A DNA stretch of 64,000 nucleotides. It comes from Ficedula albicollis. Lineage: Eukaryota; Chordata; Aves; Passeriformes; Muscicapidae. Location: the NCBI RefSeq assembly GCF_000247815.1, contig NC_021686.1:6983537-7047536 (forward strand). Direction: 5' to 3'. Below the pieces are notes generated by a model. It did not search any database. It saw only the letters and a program-made list of their open reading frames with translations, and was not told where the DNA came from. Below, in pieces: positions 1 through 13,600 of the stretch. The position numbers and the translations under genes are program-made. Numbering within the stretch: position 1 is the stretch's first letter; every line of letters begins with the position of its first letter.

Positions 1-3000
1 ATCCTTTTGCAGAGCTCATTGACATAAACAATCTTGGTTATATTTAGATGCCTTGCCACCTCTATTCTTCTTTCCTTTTTTTAGTGCTCTATCTCACTGC
101 ATTTGACAAATTGAAGGGGAAAATGAAAGTACAAAAGCTGTAACCATCATCACTTTTTAATCGGAATCTGCAGTTATAAGCATGAGAAAAGTAAAACATG
201 TATTACTTTCATTTCTTTTTAAGAATGGATGAATATCAGTTGGCAAAAATGTAATCATTGTATGTAACTGATGATCCTCTTGGCTTCTTTAAAAACCATG
301 GCAAATTCCTTAGCCTTCCCAATGCCAAGATTCTGGGAGGCATTTGTGGGTTTGAGTGGTAGTTTTTGTGGGATCTGCAGAGGTGGGGTCACAGCAAACT
401 CTTTTCTGCGCAGTCTTGTATTGTACAAAGCAGTTATAAGGAATGGTGATGCAAGGGACATACATAGACAGGCTCACTTTAATATTGCATCAGGGGGTTG
501 GTTTGAGTTCTGGGGAGGAAATACATTTAAAGAGATGATTTGTAGGAAAAAATTCCTGTCATTATACTCCTGTACTTAGTCACAACATCTCACATTTATG
601 TGTATTCACATCTTCCATTGTGATCCTATTGAGATGTGGTTGAAATAAAAAAGTCATGCAATGGAAAAGATAATCCATATCAGTACATACAGCAAATTTA
701 ATTACTACTATTAATTATATCTTTGGTACTATTAGCTAGAGATGTTTTATTTACTAGCATCTATTTCTATAATCAGTGTATGTGTGAGAAGGTGTTTGCC
801 CCAGACAAAAGTGGGCCCTAGAAGGTTTGTGAGGATTATACAGTCTTTCAAAAATCTCTATGTACTGTTTGCATTGGGAAAAGTATTTTGTTCATATTTT
901 ACTCTTATTCCAAAGTTAAACTCATTGTGAATATCAAAATATACAGAATATACATAATCCTGTCACTTGTACACGAATTGCCTCACTTTTCAAAACAGCT
1001 TTAAATAACAAAATATAATATTTTACCCATAAGAAAAGAATAAGCAAAATGAAGATTATGACAAGATTTAGATATTTCAGTTTTCCCATAGGCATTGTAA
1101 AACAATAGCAAAATATACTTTTATTTATTTTCTGTTGAGTAAAAAGAATAAAAATTCCTCTGTTCCACATGGAATTGTATCCAGGCAGTCCTGTTCCTCT
1201 GTGGAGTTCCATCACTGAATTACGTTCCATGAAGATTGCAGGGCTTCTTGCAAAAGGACAGTTTGCACAGAGAATAATAACATATTTATATATCATAAAT
1301 AAAAACTACTTCTACAATTTTATACAGGTTTAGGATTTAGATTTTAGAGCCAAAGCCACTGCTATACTTATTGTCTGCTTCTTTATGAGTACTGCCACTA
1401 TCCATAACTCAAAATACTAAAGGATTTCTCCATAATAGGAAATGGGCAGAACAACTCAATTTTACAAATACCTGGAAAAAAGAGATTATGGTAAAAACAA
1501 TGCTGCATTTTGCTGAGTTTTACCTTGCAGTATTTATTTTGACAACCTTTAAAAATCTGATGTAAGTAACCGAAACTCAGTCTTTATCAACATTTTAGGA
1601 ATGTGGTGTATGGACTCTGTAAATTCCACCAGTGCCCATAAATTCCACAGAGTGGGGTTCCCTACGGAGTGCTTTGCAGCAGACTTGCATCAGAGAACAG
1701 CTATTTGCTAAATCTTTTCTAAATATAAGTAACTTGGGCATTTTTTGTTAGCAGAAGTTGATTTGAAAAATCTCACTGCAATGTGTCTTAATTAGGAGAT
1801 ACCCATTTTTCCTAACTATGAGCCATTTTAAATACTGAACAATCCAGGTTTACAGAGCTCTGACATTAGGCTGAAATGCATTTTTCAAATGGAGCAGATT
1901 TCATTACTAAATCAAACATTCCCACAAACAGAACAGATAGCAGGAACACTAATAACACATTCATAAGACTTTCATTAAAAGCTGACATAACAATGGTAAC
2001 TAAAGTCATGTGGTTATTTAAAAAGACTTTTATTTTCAGAGTATAAATATTTTTTTCAGTGAAATTATCATCAATTATCTCAGAAAATTGTTGTCAAGCT
2101 GATTTTCTTGTAGAAGTGAAAGAGATTTCTGCAGTATTTATATGCTCCTACGCATGTTAAATTGTGTCAGTGCTGTCTTTTTTATTAGCATGTCTTTCCT
2201 ACAGTATTTATGACATTAGAGGATTAATAGTATTGGCTGCAGTCAACTCGAGTGCAGGGAGCACCATTAAGGCTTCTCCTATGTATTTTAGTAGTTTAGA
2301 TTATTAACTATTGCATTTTAGGACAGACTCTTATGCTAACTACTGAGTTTGCATTTTCAAGTATATCCTTAAAAGATTTTTTTTTTCCATTTGTGCATAC
2401 TGATAAAGACTTGAAGAATTCTGATAGAATTGTGTATGTGTACTTCTTTGTTTTGCTGAATAAATGGTTATCACAATTAATGCAAGCTAGGGAAGATTTT
2501 GCCAGAAAACTTAAATCCAAGAATTGAAAGGCCTTACAGCAAACTATTGTTTTCTGTCAGTAACCACTAGTGATTCATGTAGGTCATTGGTTAAGGTGGC
2601 TGCACTGAAAATGTGCTTTTTACGTTATTCATTCTAGTCAAGCAGTTGCTCATGGATAAATATTATGCTACAGGTAAAAATCCATTCTGCGATAGGGAGT
2701 AAGAGTTACATTAATAATGGGTGTGTATGAAGAGTGTAAATATTGAGTGAAAAAGTATATTTGTATAATTGAAATATGAAATCAATTATTTGTTCTGCAA
2801 AGTATGAAATAACACCTACTAGCAATACTGCTGAACATAAGTTTTAAGGACAAAATGTAGTTTTCCTAGAGGATTTCTGCATTATGCTACTCATTTGACA
2901 ATGTTCTGTAGTTCAAAGCAAGTACCTGAGATGTGTTTCTGGGATTTCATCACAACAGCTGTTTATTTGGTCCAGCTACTGGAATAATGCAAAATTAATT

Positions 3001-6000
3001 TTCCAGTTATCAGGCAACGTGTTTTTTTATAAGAAAGTCAAGCAATCTCCTTGCCTGAGAGCACAGCCCAGCGCAGTCAGTGTTGGTGTGGAGGGATGTA
3101 CAGACACCCAGCCGTGGGACGCTGCTCTCACACACAGTCTCATTACAGTGCAACTCCCGCTGCAGCAAAGGAGCCTGTTTCAATGAGGAATTAAGTGTAG
3201 GATTTATGGTTAATTTGTTGTGTCCTCTCCTCCTAAACCAATAGGAGTATTCCAGAGTAATGAGTACAAAGAAATTGCCAGTAGTAATATCTAGAAGGTC
3301 ATCATCCTTATTTATTCAGTGTGTTAATCCAGCTATCAGAGTCTGTGTTCGAGAGAGAACCTCCTCTGGGACAGGCACCAGCCATTTTCATCAACCAGCA
3401 TTTACAGTCTCCAATGTTTAATCACTCTGCATTTAATAGGAGAGGGACCCTTCCTGTTCAGCACAGTTGTACGAATTTGGATTTTAGTTTTATTAATATA
3501 GCAAAAATGTTTCACTTTGGTAAATAAATAGGCATGAAAAGGTTGGTATGGATAATTCCTTCACTTTTGTACTGGTTTCACATACTTTAGACTTACTAAT
3601 TCTCCAGATTCTGCAAGAATCACAGCCAAAATCTCTCGAGTATCATGTTATTGCCTGTCACCAGTACTATTTACTGTGTTGAAATGCAACCAAAATCAGC
3701 TTAGGCACACTGAACGTGTTAAAGGGAATTTGTCTGGATTTCCAGTTGATTTAAAAGCAAAACAACCTATTCAAATCAAGACTCTTTTCATAGATTGAGA
3801 TTTGGTTTTTAATTCCCACTGATCTATGTGACACTTGTAATTTATAAAAGTGATTTTTAGGGTGAAATATAGAAATAGGGACTAAGAATAAAATGTTCTG
3901 TCAAAAGAATATTTTCCCATATTTGATTAGAAGCAAAATGGTCTCACAAATCTACTTATTTGAAGGCATGCTAAATTTATGATTGTGTAGATCAGTTTCT
4001 GATTTCAAAGCCTTGTAGAGATGTCAGGTAATAGAAACACATGTTTCTGATGGGTTTTTTATGACTTATACCACAGGAATTTTTACAACACAGTATTTAG
4101 TGTATACTTTTATACTGTATAAAGTTTTACCAATATGATAATAGTGACATAAAAATCTTACTGCCAGTAATTTTACAGAGACAATTGCTGACTGTTTAGT
4201 CATTTAGACTTTATCTTTGATCATGTTACTTCCTGTGAGTTAAATGTTTATTTGCTTTATTTTTTATGTGATATTAGCCTTGTCTGGTTCAATTTAGAAT
4301 GTGTTTATACAAGAAAATTATTTCTGCATGATAAATGCATGATGTTTTCTATATTCATGCTCAATTTTATTTTATCATTTAGAGTATCTGTAGGCTGCAG
4401 GAATAGATTTTGCAGTTTATAAAGTGGTGTCATAAATAGAATAGGCGGCCACAATGATACAATATTAGAATACTCCTTTTTTTCAGGATTTCTTCTGATC
4501 TTGTATGTAAGAAAAATAGTATGTTGAATTTTCATTTTTTAATCCTCTAAGGAACATAGTGGCTTTAAGGATAATTAATCTATCCTTACTTCTGGTGTCT
4601 AAAATCTAGGCACCATGATGAACAAGAGGACTATCTATCGGTGAAGAGTAAAGGTACTGTCAAAGAGTTATTCATCCTCTCATATGATAAGCATCTAAGG
4701 TAGGTAGGACTCAGAGAGGAATTTGCTGAGTTTTGAGAGATTTTACTCTGAATCTGGATTTACCTACAAAACCAGACACCATCTTTAAGAGGGTTAAGCT
4801 GTTAAGTCACCCTACAAACATAAAAATGTGGGTTTTATAGAAAAGGGGTATTTCATTTGCATCTACTAAAGCAAACCATAAGTGTGTGTATATATAGGTA
4901 TATATAACTAAATAAGTACTGGTTAGGTCTTGCTCCTTAAATGATCAGTTGTTGCCATGAGGAAGAACCAGGTACAATACATTACCTGCATTCTGAAATG
5001 TTTGTTCATTATTTTAATCACTTACCTTTAGACGTTGGCTAACAATCTAAATGGCTGTAAATCTAAAAATTAAGTAGAAATAGATATTTCATTTGTAGAA
5101 GTACAGATAATGTACTTTCTATATTATCAAAAATCACTTAATAAAGATTTATTAAATTTTTAAAAATTTGTTACTTCACTAAGAACTAAACTAGTCATGC
5201 TCTTAGGAATTCTTTCTAATACTCTCCTCGGCTTATACTCCTCTGTAAAGAACTTACCCTTCATCTCTGTAGTAACTTTTTTCCACAGAGGAGGACTATA
5301 TTCTTTCAGTTCCATTCATCTTAACATTCCATTTGCTGCTTTACTAGGATGTCCTGGTTTAGAGCACATAGGATTAACAAAGTGTTCCAAGTATTGTAAC
5401 AGGAAAGTAATACATTCACAAAAATTCTCATTAAAGTCCTTATCTGCAAAACCACATACTAAAGCAGCACATACTTAGAGAATGATTCTGACAGTACTTG
5501 GGTTGCATGGATTTGGGAAGATCCTCTCTTTCCTACCCCATTCTTGTGTCTTGGAGCTCTTTCACTCCAGTAATAAAGACTGAATTATTACTCAGGAACG
5601 TAATATGCATTTAGCAATGCCTAACTAACACATCTCTTACTAAAACAATTTCAATATGGAAATGTACAGTTTTGAATGTAGAGGATCAAATTATATTTGG
5701 GGTTGTACAAAGTGATTAAGGCTACAGGTACAACTAAACAGCACCTTTGCATCAAAGGTGCTATTTATGTCTTGCAATTTATATATTGCAAGATTTATAT
5801 CTGTACTAGGTGCATTATCTGAGCAGAGATGAACACAGAGTTTGTTGGGATGAATTCCTGTGCGATGCTCCTGGTATACCACCTCAGAGCCATTACTTCA
5901 GAACAGTTTCTCCACCTCCAAATAAACATAATTCCCTACAACACATTCTGAAATGAGGAGTTTCAGAATCAGGGCCTGCTCCCATTATCCATCCTCAAAA

Positions 6001-7033
6001 AAAAAAAAAAAAGATTACCACTGGCCTATTGTTTGAAATGGTCCTTGAAGTGCATTTGTAGATTAATTTTGCAATGATGTGTGAGACCCAATCTAACCTA
6101 ATAGAACCTGATTTAAAAAGTAAGAAAAAAATCTGCTTTAGGCAGGAAAATTAGTCTAAAGTGCTATATAGGTGATCTTTTATGATATATGAGCTTTATC
6201 CTACCCTAAACATTAAATCTGTCAGACCCAATATAAGACAAATGTTCCCAAATAATATTCTCTTCCATTTAATCTTCTTTTTATTAGCTCCTTACAGCAC
6301 AGACTAAGCAAAATATTCTTAAACCTCAGAAGACAAATGCTATGTCTGTTTTCTGTGCTTGCCATATGTGATCTATTCATCTTAGGAAATACCCTCAGCT
6401 GAGTTGTTGGTGCGAAGTTGAAAGACAATTGATTCTCTAAGCAGTGTGATGCTCCTGTAGGCAGCCAGTCAGCTCATCTGGGACATTTCTCCTTGTTCCT
6501 GCATTCTCACAGGTTACTATTTATGATACAGGCCTGCATAAATTCCCATAATGATCCACTGGTATCCTGCTTTCTTCATACCACAGTCAGGGTACAGTAA
6601 TTTCGTGAGGTTTTACATGCTGATTATCACAATATAGACATTGACAAAACAGATATCTGCTGATTGTCACAACACAAAGGTCTGCTGCTGTTAAATAACA
6701 CACACTTTGGAGGAATTTCATGGTACTTCAAGAAGCTTTTAACTTCACAAAAGACAAATTGAAATGTGCATCTTACAGACCATCTTCCCAGACTGCTCAC
6801 ATTCTGGATCTCAGAACTGCTCTTAGCACCAGTTGCTTAATAGTGGAACTGTCTCCTGTATCAAGAGACCTTTAATTTTAGTGTCCTGTTTTATGAAGGA
6901 CATATCCCTCACCTGAATATACATATACATGCCACTGCCTGGTCTGTTGTCTAAATTTTAATATTCTAGATTGGAGAATCAGAAGAAGCCAGAATAAGCA
7001 ATTAAACATGTGAATTTCATAAATAACTCAATA
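1..7033. other. Intergenic DNA, no recognised gene
   Basis: AT-rich sequence with frequent stops on both strands. The longest open frames are about 60-120 codons and none resembles a protein I know. There is a short A tract near 6000 and a pair of adjacent hairpins at 5740-5793, listed separately. The stretch lies downstream of mir-365 on the minus strand, so it may include the far end of the microRNA primary transcript, but no exon can be defined from the sequence. Confidence 0.6.
5740..5793. repeat. Two adjacent short inverted repeats (hairpins)
   Basis: The first hairpin (5740-5762) has a perfect 10-bp stem, AGCACCTTTG, around a 3-nt loop. Its arms contain CTTTG and ATCAAAGG, which match the TCF/LEF consensus, and the centre holds TTTGCAT, an octamer-like motif. 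The second (5770-5793) has a perfect 9-bp stem, TCTTGCAAT, around a 6-nt loop. They are 7 bases apart. Any function is inference. Confidence 0.5.
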
Positions 7034-7167
7034 AAAAATAATCTATAAAATTATTGAACTTATTAGTTAATTGATAATATCTAACATGCCAATAGGAGTG
7101 AAAAATAATTTATAAAATTATTGAACTTACTAGTTAATTGATAATATCTAACATGCCAATAGCAATA
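7034..7167. repeat. 67-bp tandem repeat, two copies
   Basis: The unit at 7034-7100 recurs at 7101-7167 with a few substitutions and is AT-rich. A shared landmark, GCCAATAG, occurs at 7088 and 7155, which gives the 67-bp period. The array directly abuts the left end of the larger duplication at 7161, and its last bases overlap it. Confidence 0.85.
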
Positions 7168-8922
7168 TTTCACTGCTATTAGCCTCAGAGTAGTTCAATT
7201 TCAAAAATAGTTGATTAATATTAATAGGTGAATAAATATGCTACCAAGAAAATATTTTCAAGAAAGCTAAGCATCTGCACATAAACAATTTCTGCCTTGT
7301 AGCAGAATGTGATTTAGTGTCTAAGAATACAGAGGAAAAAAAGCCTTTGCTCTTTCTTCTTCAAAACAGACAGGAGTGTGTTTACTTTCACCAAATATCC
7401 ACGTGTGACACTCTTGTGGAGCATTCAGTTGCTGTAAAACTTTTTATTCTTTTCCATAAACATCCTGCATGTCCTGTGACTGTGCCCTCAGTAAAGCAGG
7501 AAGTCCTGAAAGGCTGTCAGTGTGTTCAGTCATAAGCTCCCAGTGGGAAGCCAAGGCAAAAAGCAAAATTCTTATACAGTGGGCAAAGGTACCTACATTC
7601 CACAGTGCCAAACAACCATAAAATCCAGAAGTTCCTAGTCCTTACCCTTGCCCTACTTAAGGCATCTGGGAACCATTGAAATCTTGCAAATAACTGAAAA
7701 TATTACCTGACTGGTCACTGATCACATTTTACTAAAGTGAACATTTGATCTCATCCTAATTTTCTTGTCTCTTTTACCCCATATTGTGAGACAGGATATT
7801 AAAATAACTTCTTATGCCTTTGACATAGTGCAACAACATTTGCTAGACAAAATGTCAGAATTTTCTTCTAAATGTGTAATTATTATTTCTCTAGAACTAT
7901 AAAAATTGTCATATCAGAAATGTCAATGGTGCCTTAAAGTCTGAGTGGGGGAAAGGGACTATAGAATAGTATGGTTACTTTTTTTAGGGGGAAAAAAATC
8001 AAAAATTTTCTAAAATAATTCTTCAATAAAATAAATGACACAAAAAAGTCAATATAGTGTAGGATATAGGTCTCTTCCTGCAATCTAGGAAGGCATTTTT
8101 GCTTATGTTTTTATAATCTGTGATTAATATACCCACATCCAGGTTTTGCCAGTAAACTCTGATCCTACATCGCTGCATTGTCTCTTTGTTTCTCCTTGTT
8201 TATATTATACTGCATTGCCTTACATAAAGGAAACTAAAAGTGACATTAGGGATGTATGGTTTTGGAAAATCTTAGTTCAAATACAGATTTGGTGACAATA
8301 TCAAGAGTCAAACATTATCAATTTGTTGTAAGGCATGTAGGCCTACATCAGAAAAATAATCAGGCAAGAATTTAATTAGGCAAGTGCTAAATCAAATGAC
8401 GCTTAAATCCACTGTATGTAGTTTTCAATAACTACAACAGACAAAAACATGGAGACAAGATCTCAACATCTACAGTTAGTGTGAAAAGACATCAAGCAGA
8501 AGTGACTAAGTCACTAAACCAAAATCTGTCTGTTGTGCCATGACTTTAACAGAGTTCCTTATGAGTGTAGAATTCAGACTGCTACATCTGTACCACCTGA
8601 AAATACAGACCCACAGAGCAGTGGTGTAAGTCTACAAAGGAGGCAGACATATTGAGGAATTTACTACAGACAGAGAGAAATATTTTCTGTAGCAATGAAA
8701 GCTTCAGTCACTAAGAATAGAAACCTTTTATTCAGCAGAACTGTTTTTGGCATTGACCAGTTATTTTTCATTTTTCAGCAGCACATCAGAACTTTCTACC
8801 ATGTTTATCTCTTGCTCAAATGAACTAATAAACTCCTGATACAACTCTTAATACCCCTTATCAACTTGTCACGCATGGCAGTGTTTGCTAACTTGCAACA
8901 AGAAAATGTTTATCTTTTTGCT
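7161..8922. repeat. Large tandem duplication, copy 1 (1,762 bp)
   Basis: This segment is followed head to tail by a second copy at 8923-10684. I saw no difference between the copies in the stretches I compared. It includes a chance 72-codon open frame (7317-7535) repeated exactly in copy 2. No transposon ends, terminal repeats or coding potential are visible. The perfect identity suggests either a very recent duplication or an assembly duplication. Confidence 0.93.
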
Positions 8923-10684
8923 AGCAATATTTCACTGCTATTAGCCTCAGAGTAGTTCAATTTCAAAAATAGTTGATTAATATTAATAGGTGAATAAATA
9001 TGCTACCAAGAAAATATTTTCAAGAAAGCTAAGCATCTGCACATAAACAATTTCTGCCTTGTAGCAGAATGTGATTTAGTGTCTAAGAATACAGAGGAAA
9101 AAAAGCCTTTGCTCTTTCTTCTTCAAAACAGACAGGAGTGTGTTTACTTTCACCAAATATCCACGTGTGACACTCTTGTGGAGCATTCAGTTGCTGTAAA
9201 ACTTTTTATTCTTTTCCATAAACATCCTGCATGTCCTGTGACTGTGCCCTCAGTAAAGCAGGAAGTCCTGAAAGGCTGTCAGTGTGTTCAGTCATAAGCT
9301 CCCAGTGGGAAGCCAAGGCAAAAAGCAAAATTCTTATACAGTGGGCAAAGGTACCTACATTCCACAGTGCCAAACAACCATAAAATCCAGAAGTTCCTAG
9401 TCCTTACCCTTGCCCTACTTAAGGCATCTGGGAACCATTGAAATCTTGCAAATAACTGAAAATATTACCTGACTGGTCACTGATCACATTTTACTAAAGT
9501 GAACATTTGATCTCATCCTAATTTTCTTGTCTCTTTTACCCCATATTGTGAGACAGGATATTAAAATAACTTCTTATGCCTTTGACATAGTGCAACAACA
9601 TTTGCTAGACAAAATGTCAGAATTTTCTTCTAAATGTGTAATTATTATTTCTCTAGAACTATAAAAATTGTCATATCAGAAATGTCAATGGTGCCTTAAA
9701 GTCTGAGTGGGGGAAAGGGACTATAGAATAGTATGGTTACTTTTTTTAGGGGGAAAAAAATCAAAAATTTTCTAAAATAATTCTTCAATAAAATAAATGA
9801 CACAAAAAAGTCAATATAGTGTAGGATATAGGTCTCTTCCTGCAATCTAGGAAGGCATTTTTGCTTATGTTTTTATAATCTGTGATTAATATACCCACAT
9901 CCAGGTTTTGCCAGTAAACTCTGATCCTACATCGCTGCATTGTCTCTTTGTTTCTCCTTGTTTATATTATACTGCATTGCCTTACATAAAGGAAACTAAA
10001 AGTGACATTAGGGATGTATGGTTTTGGAAAATCTTAGTTCAAATACAGATTTGGTGACAATATCAAGAGTCAAACATTATCAATTTGTTGTAAGGCATGT
10101 AGGCCTACATCAGAAAAATAATCAGGCAAGAATTTAATTAGGCAAGTGCTAAATCAAATGACGCTTAAATCCACTGTATGTAGTTTTCAATAACTACAAC
10201 AGACAAAAACATGGAGACAAGATCTCAACATCTACAGTTAGTGTGAAAAGACATCAAGCAGAAGTGACTAAGTCACTAAACCAAAATCTGTCTGTTGTGC
10301 CATGACTTTAACAGAGTTCCTTATGAGTGTAGAATTCAGACTGCTACATCTGTACCACCTGAAAATACAGACCCACAGAGCAGTGGTGTAAGTCTACAAA
10401 GGAGGCAGACATATTGAGGAATTTACTACAGACAGAGAGAAATATTTTCTGTAGCAATGAAAGCTTCAGTCACTAAGAATAGAAACCTTTTATTCAGCAG
10501 AACTGTTTTTGGCATTGACCAGTTATTTTTCATTTTTCAGCAGCACATCAGAACTTTCTACCATGTTTATCTCTTGCTCAAATGAACTAATAAACTCCTG
10601 ATACAACTCTTAATACCCCTTATCAACTTGTCACGCATGGCAGTGTTTGCTAACTTGCAACAAGAAAATGTTTATCTTTTTGCT
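8923..10684. repeat. Large tandem duplication, copy 2 (1,762 bp)
   Basis: This is the second head-to-tail copy of 7161-8922. The junction between copies reads TTTTTGCT then AGCAATATTT. The right end leaves the repeat after TTTTTGCT at 10684 into unrelated sequence. Only a 1-base overlap is visible at the junction, so there is no long microhomology. Confidence 0.93.
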
Positions 10685-13600
10685 ACAGTCAAAGCAAGCA
10701 GCAGAACTGAAAGTTGATGTAAGAAGCAGCTGGCAAGTGGCCTGAAGTCTAGAAACTTAGCTTTACTCCTCTAGTTTTTTGTTCCCGTGCCTTTTCTCAG
10801 CCCAAATTTTTCTGTATTTCTCATGAAAAAGATTGGCAATAATTATTTACAGCCTAAAAGTTATTTCAAAATCAGGTACGGTACCTTGAATTTACCTTTA
10901 CAGTACCTTGTCTCCCAAATATGTTTAAAACTCCATGTTTCTGCTGTAATACTGGTATATTCTGGTGCTTTAGCATAAAATACTTAAATATTTTCAAGTG
11001 TTCTGTAGGCAGAATAGGAAAATACATTTTTCTGTTCTCTGTAAAAAGATGAAAATATATAATAATGTAATACCACCTGATACCATCCTTCATTAGAAAT
11101 GTTACTTTTTTTATGCAATAAGATAAGCTTGCTCTTACAGGAATTGTAATATATTCTGCAGATTTGCTGTTCAAGGGTATATATAATATATAATACTCTG
11201 CTTGTATTAATTCCTAGTGAAATCAGTTAAAACTGTGCCATTAAAGCATGACTTTTGTTTGCCAACCAGAGTTGTAGGCAGTTTTCCAGTTCCATTATTA
11301 ACAGTGATAAAGGAAATTCTCTTTGGAAGTTGGGTGTGATGAAACTCAAGATGCAGCAGTTCACCATGTCTTGCTATCTTGTGGGTGACATCTGAGAAAA
11401 AGTCAGTGAAACCTTAAAATAGCAATAAGGACAGTGCAGCGTGCTGTGCCTGCTGAGCAGTCGCAGCTGCAGCACAAAGGACAGAGGCACAGGGAGGGAC
11501 CGGGGTCCCCAGGCCCTGCCGCCGTCCCTCGGGCTGTGGTGTGACAGCCCGGCAAAGGTGGTCTTGGGGACACTGCCATGCAAGGCCGGGTCCTGCTTCA
11601 CAGGAAAATCCAGACGCTTGAGCTACCTATTGGGTGTAGGTAGCCCCCTCCGGGATGATTGCAAGGGGTGTTATCAGGAAATTACAGCTGTGGCTCTGTC
11701 TTTACTTCCTGGCAGTAGGAGTTACCTCTGGTTTTGGGTGGGTTTTTTGACTTCTTGGAACTTTCTGTTTATTAACTGGATAATCTGGAAAGGAGGAGAT
11801 AGGAATAGAGCTGGTACAGAAAGACAGGGTGTTTAAGGCCAGAGCTGACTATTCCCGGTCAAAACACATTCTGGATCAGATATTGCTGTATTGCTCCCTC
11901 TGACAGGTGAAGTGCTGGCACATGCACCACCTGACCTCACTTGACTTCCAGTCAGGACATTTGGCACCTCCCTGTCACTGGCCAGAGGGCAAATCAGGGC
12001 CTAGATATTGAACCCAGAACCTCCTGCTGCAACACTCACCTCCTGATGCTCAGACTGGAACCAAAACTCTAGAGTTTTCATTTCAGATATGTTCTAAGAA
12101 GGGTTTTGTTTCCTTTTTTGCTTTAGACACACCGAGAGTCTTTAAAGAATAAAATTGTGACATTCTGGTACAAGTTAGAATAAATCTATAAGATAAGAAT
12201 TATCAAAATACTAAATCTAGATTATTTGAGTATGAGCCCAGATTGTATCATAAAGTCTATGTTTGATTCAGACTACAGTCTGGGATCTTGTGGGCTCACT
12301 CAGTTCTTCATATTGCCAAATGCAGTCATAGGATAATTTTGTTATGGATTAGTTCAACACTCCAAAAATGACTAGCACAAATTCCCTGGCTTCATATAGG
12401 AATTTCTTATTGCCTCCTCTGAATTAAAAATTAACCTGGTGCAATCTTGTTTGGTACTTACACTTTTCTCACAGCCGAGCTCTCCAAAAGCCTCAGACAG
12501 CAGTCATTGCAAGACTGTAGATTTTATTTTTAAAGGAATATACAAAAATAAAGGAATATACAAAAAACAATCTGTCATTGGAAAAGTAATGAAAACTTTG
12601 AAATGGCTTTTCCTTAAAAAAAAAAACATCCCAAGCCCCAGTACTCAACAAAAAAATAATTTTGGTTAAGAATTCCAGTTTCTCGGTCAATTCGGTCAAT
12701 TATTTATTGGGTAATCTGATTTATTAAGTCTAACTACTGGATAAATTAATCATCTCCAAACATTTCAGCTTCTATTTTAATTTCTTAAGTATAAAATAGG
12801 TCATATTTTGGAAAAAGACTGATTATAAAGCATGTGGTTTCTTTTAATGATTTTTATTCCCTTTCATTGATTTCTTGTGTTGCTACAGTGTATGTACACA
12901 GTTTTCTTCCAGGTATAGTTGAAATTATGTCAGCCACGGACTTCATAACTGTTATATGCACTTGATGGTAATACAGTGATAAAGGTCCACTTTAGTTAGA
13001 ATACCAATGATTTAAATATGGGAATAAAATTGTTTGTATACATTCAAAAGTTAAGGGAAAATAAAACCATTTACACATCTTTAATGAACCAAAAATGGCA
13101 ACAAATTAACAAAGTCTGAAACAGTTTAATATAATTGAGAAATGTAGTAGTGACCATTTATTGATGGAATTTATTTCTGCCTGCACTTCTGCTCCCATAA
13201 CTAAGCATTCACTGAAAAGCTCCATTGCAGGGTGTGACGAATTCTTCCTTCCCCTTTACTTCTGATCACATTCTGCTGCTTTATTCTATGGACTTATTTA
13301 CAGCACCTGAGCAGTGGTTTCTCTCTTGCAGTTTCTACTCCCTTTGCTATAGCTCCTCCCTTTTCCACCTCTTTCTCTAGCCCACTGTGGAATCAGGCTT
13401 TATCTGAGCTTTTCTGAGCAGCCTCCTTGTGCCACAGCCTGGAGCTGCTGCCTGTGCTCAAAGCCGGGCTCTGGAGTCAGCTCCAACAGGTGACAGCACA
13501 GGAGCTGCACAGGGACCCCTCAGCATGGGGTGGAGTGGAACTGACACTCTCTAAATTTGGTAACAAACTGGATCTAACACACTGGACATGAAATAACATA

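Noticed and set aside
7317..9297. Two identical 72-codon frames suggesting a duplicated gene
   Set aside because: The identity comes from the 1,762-bp duplication. The frame is short, has no recognised domain and no splice or promoter context.
11441..11836. 131-codon plus-strand frame
   Set aside because: Composition follows a local GC-rich patch. No domain, signal peptide or splice structure is recognisable.
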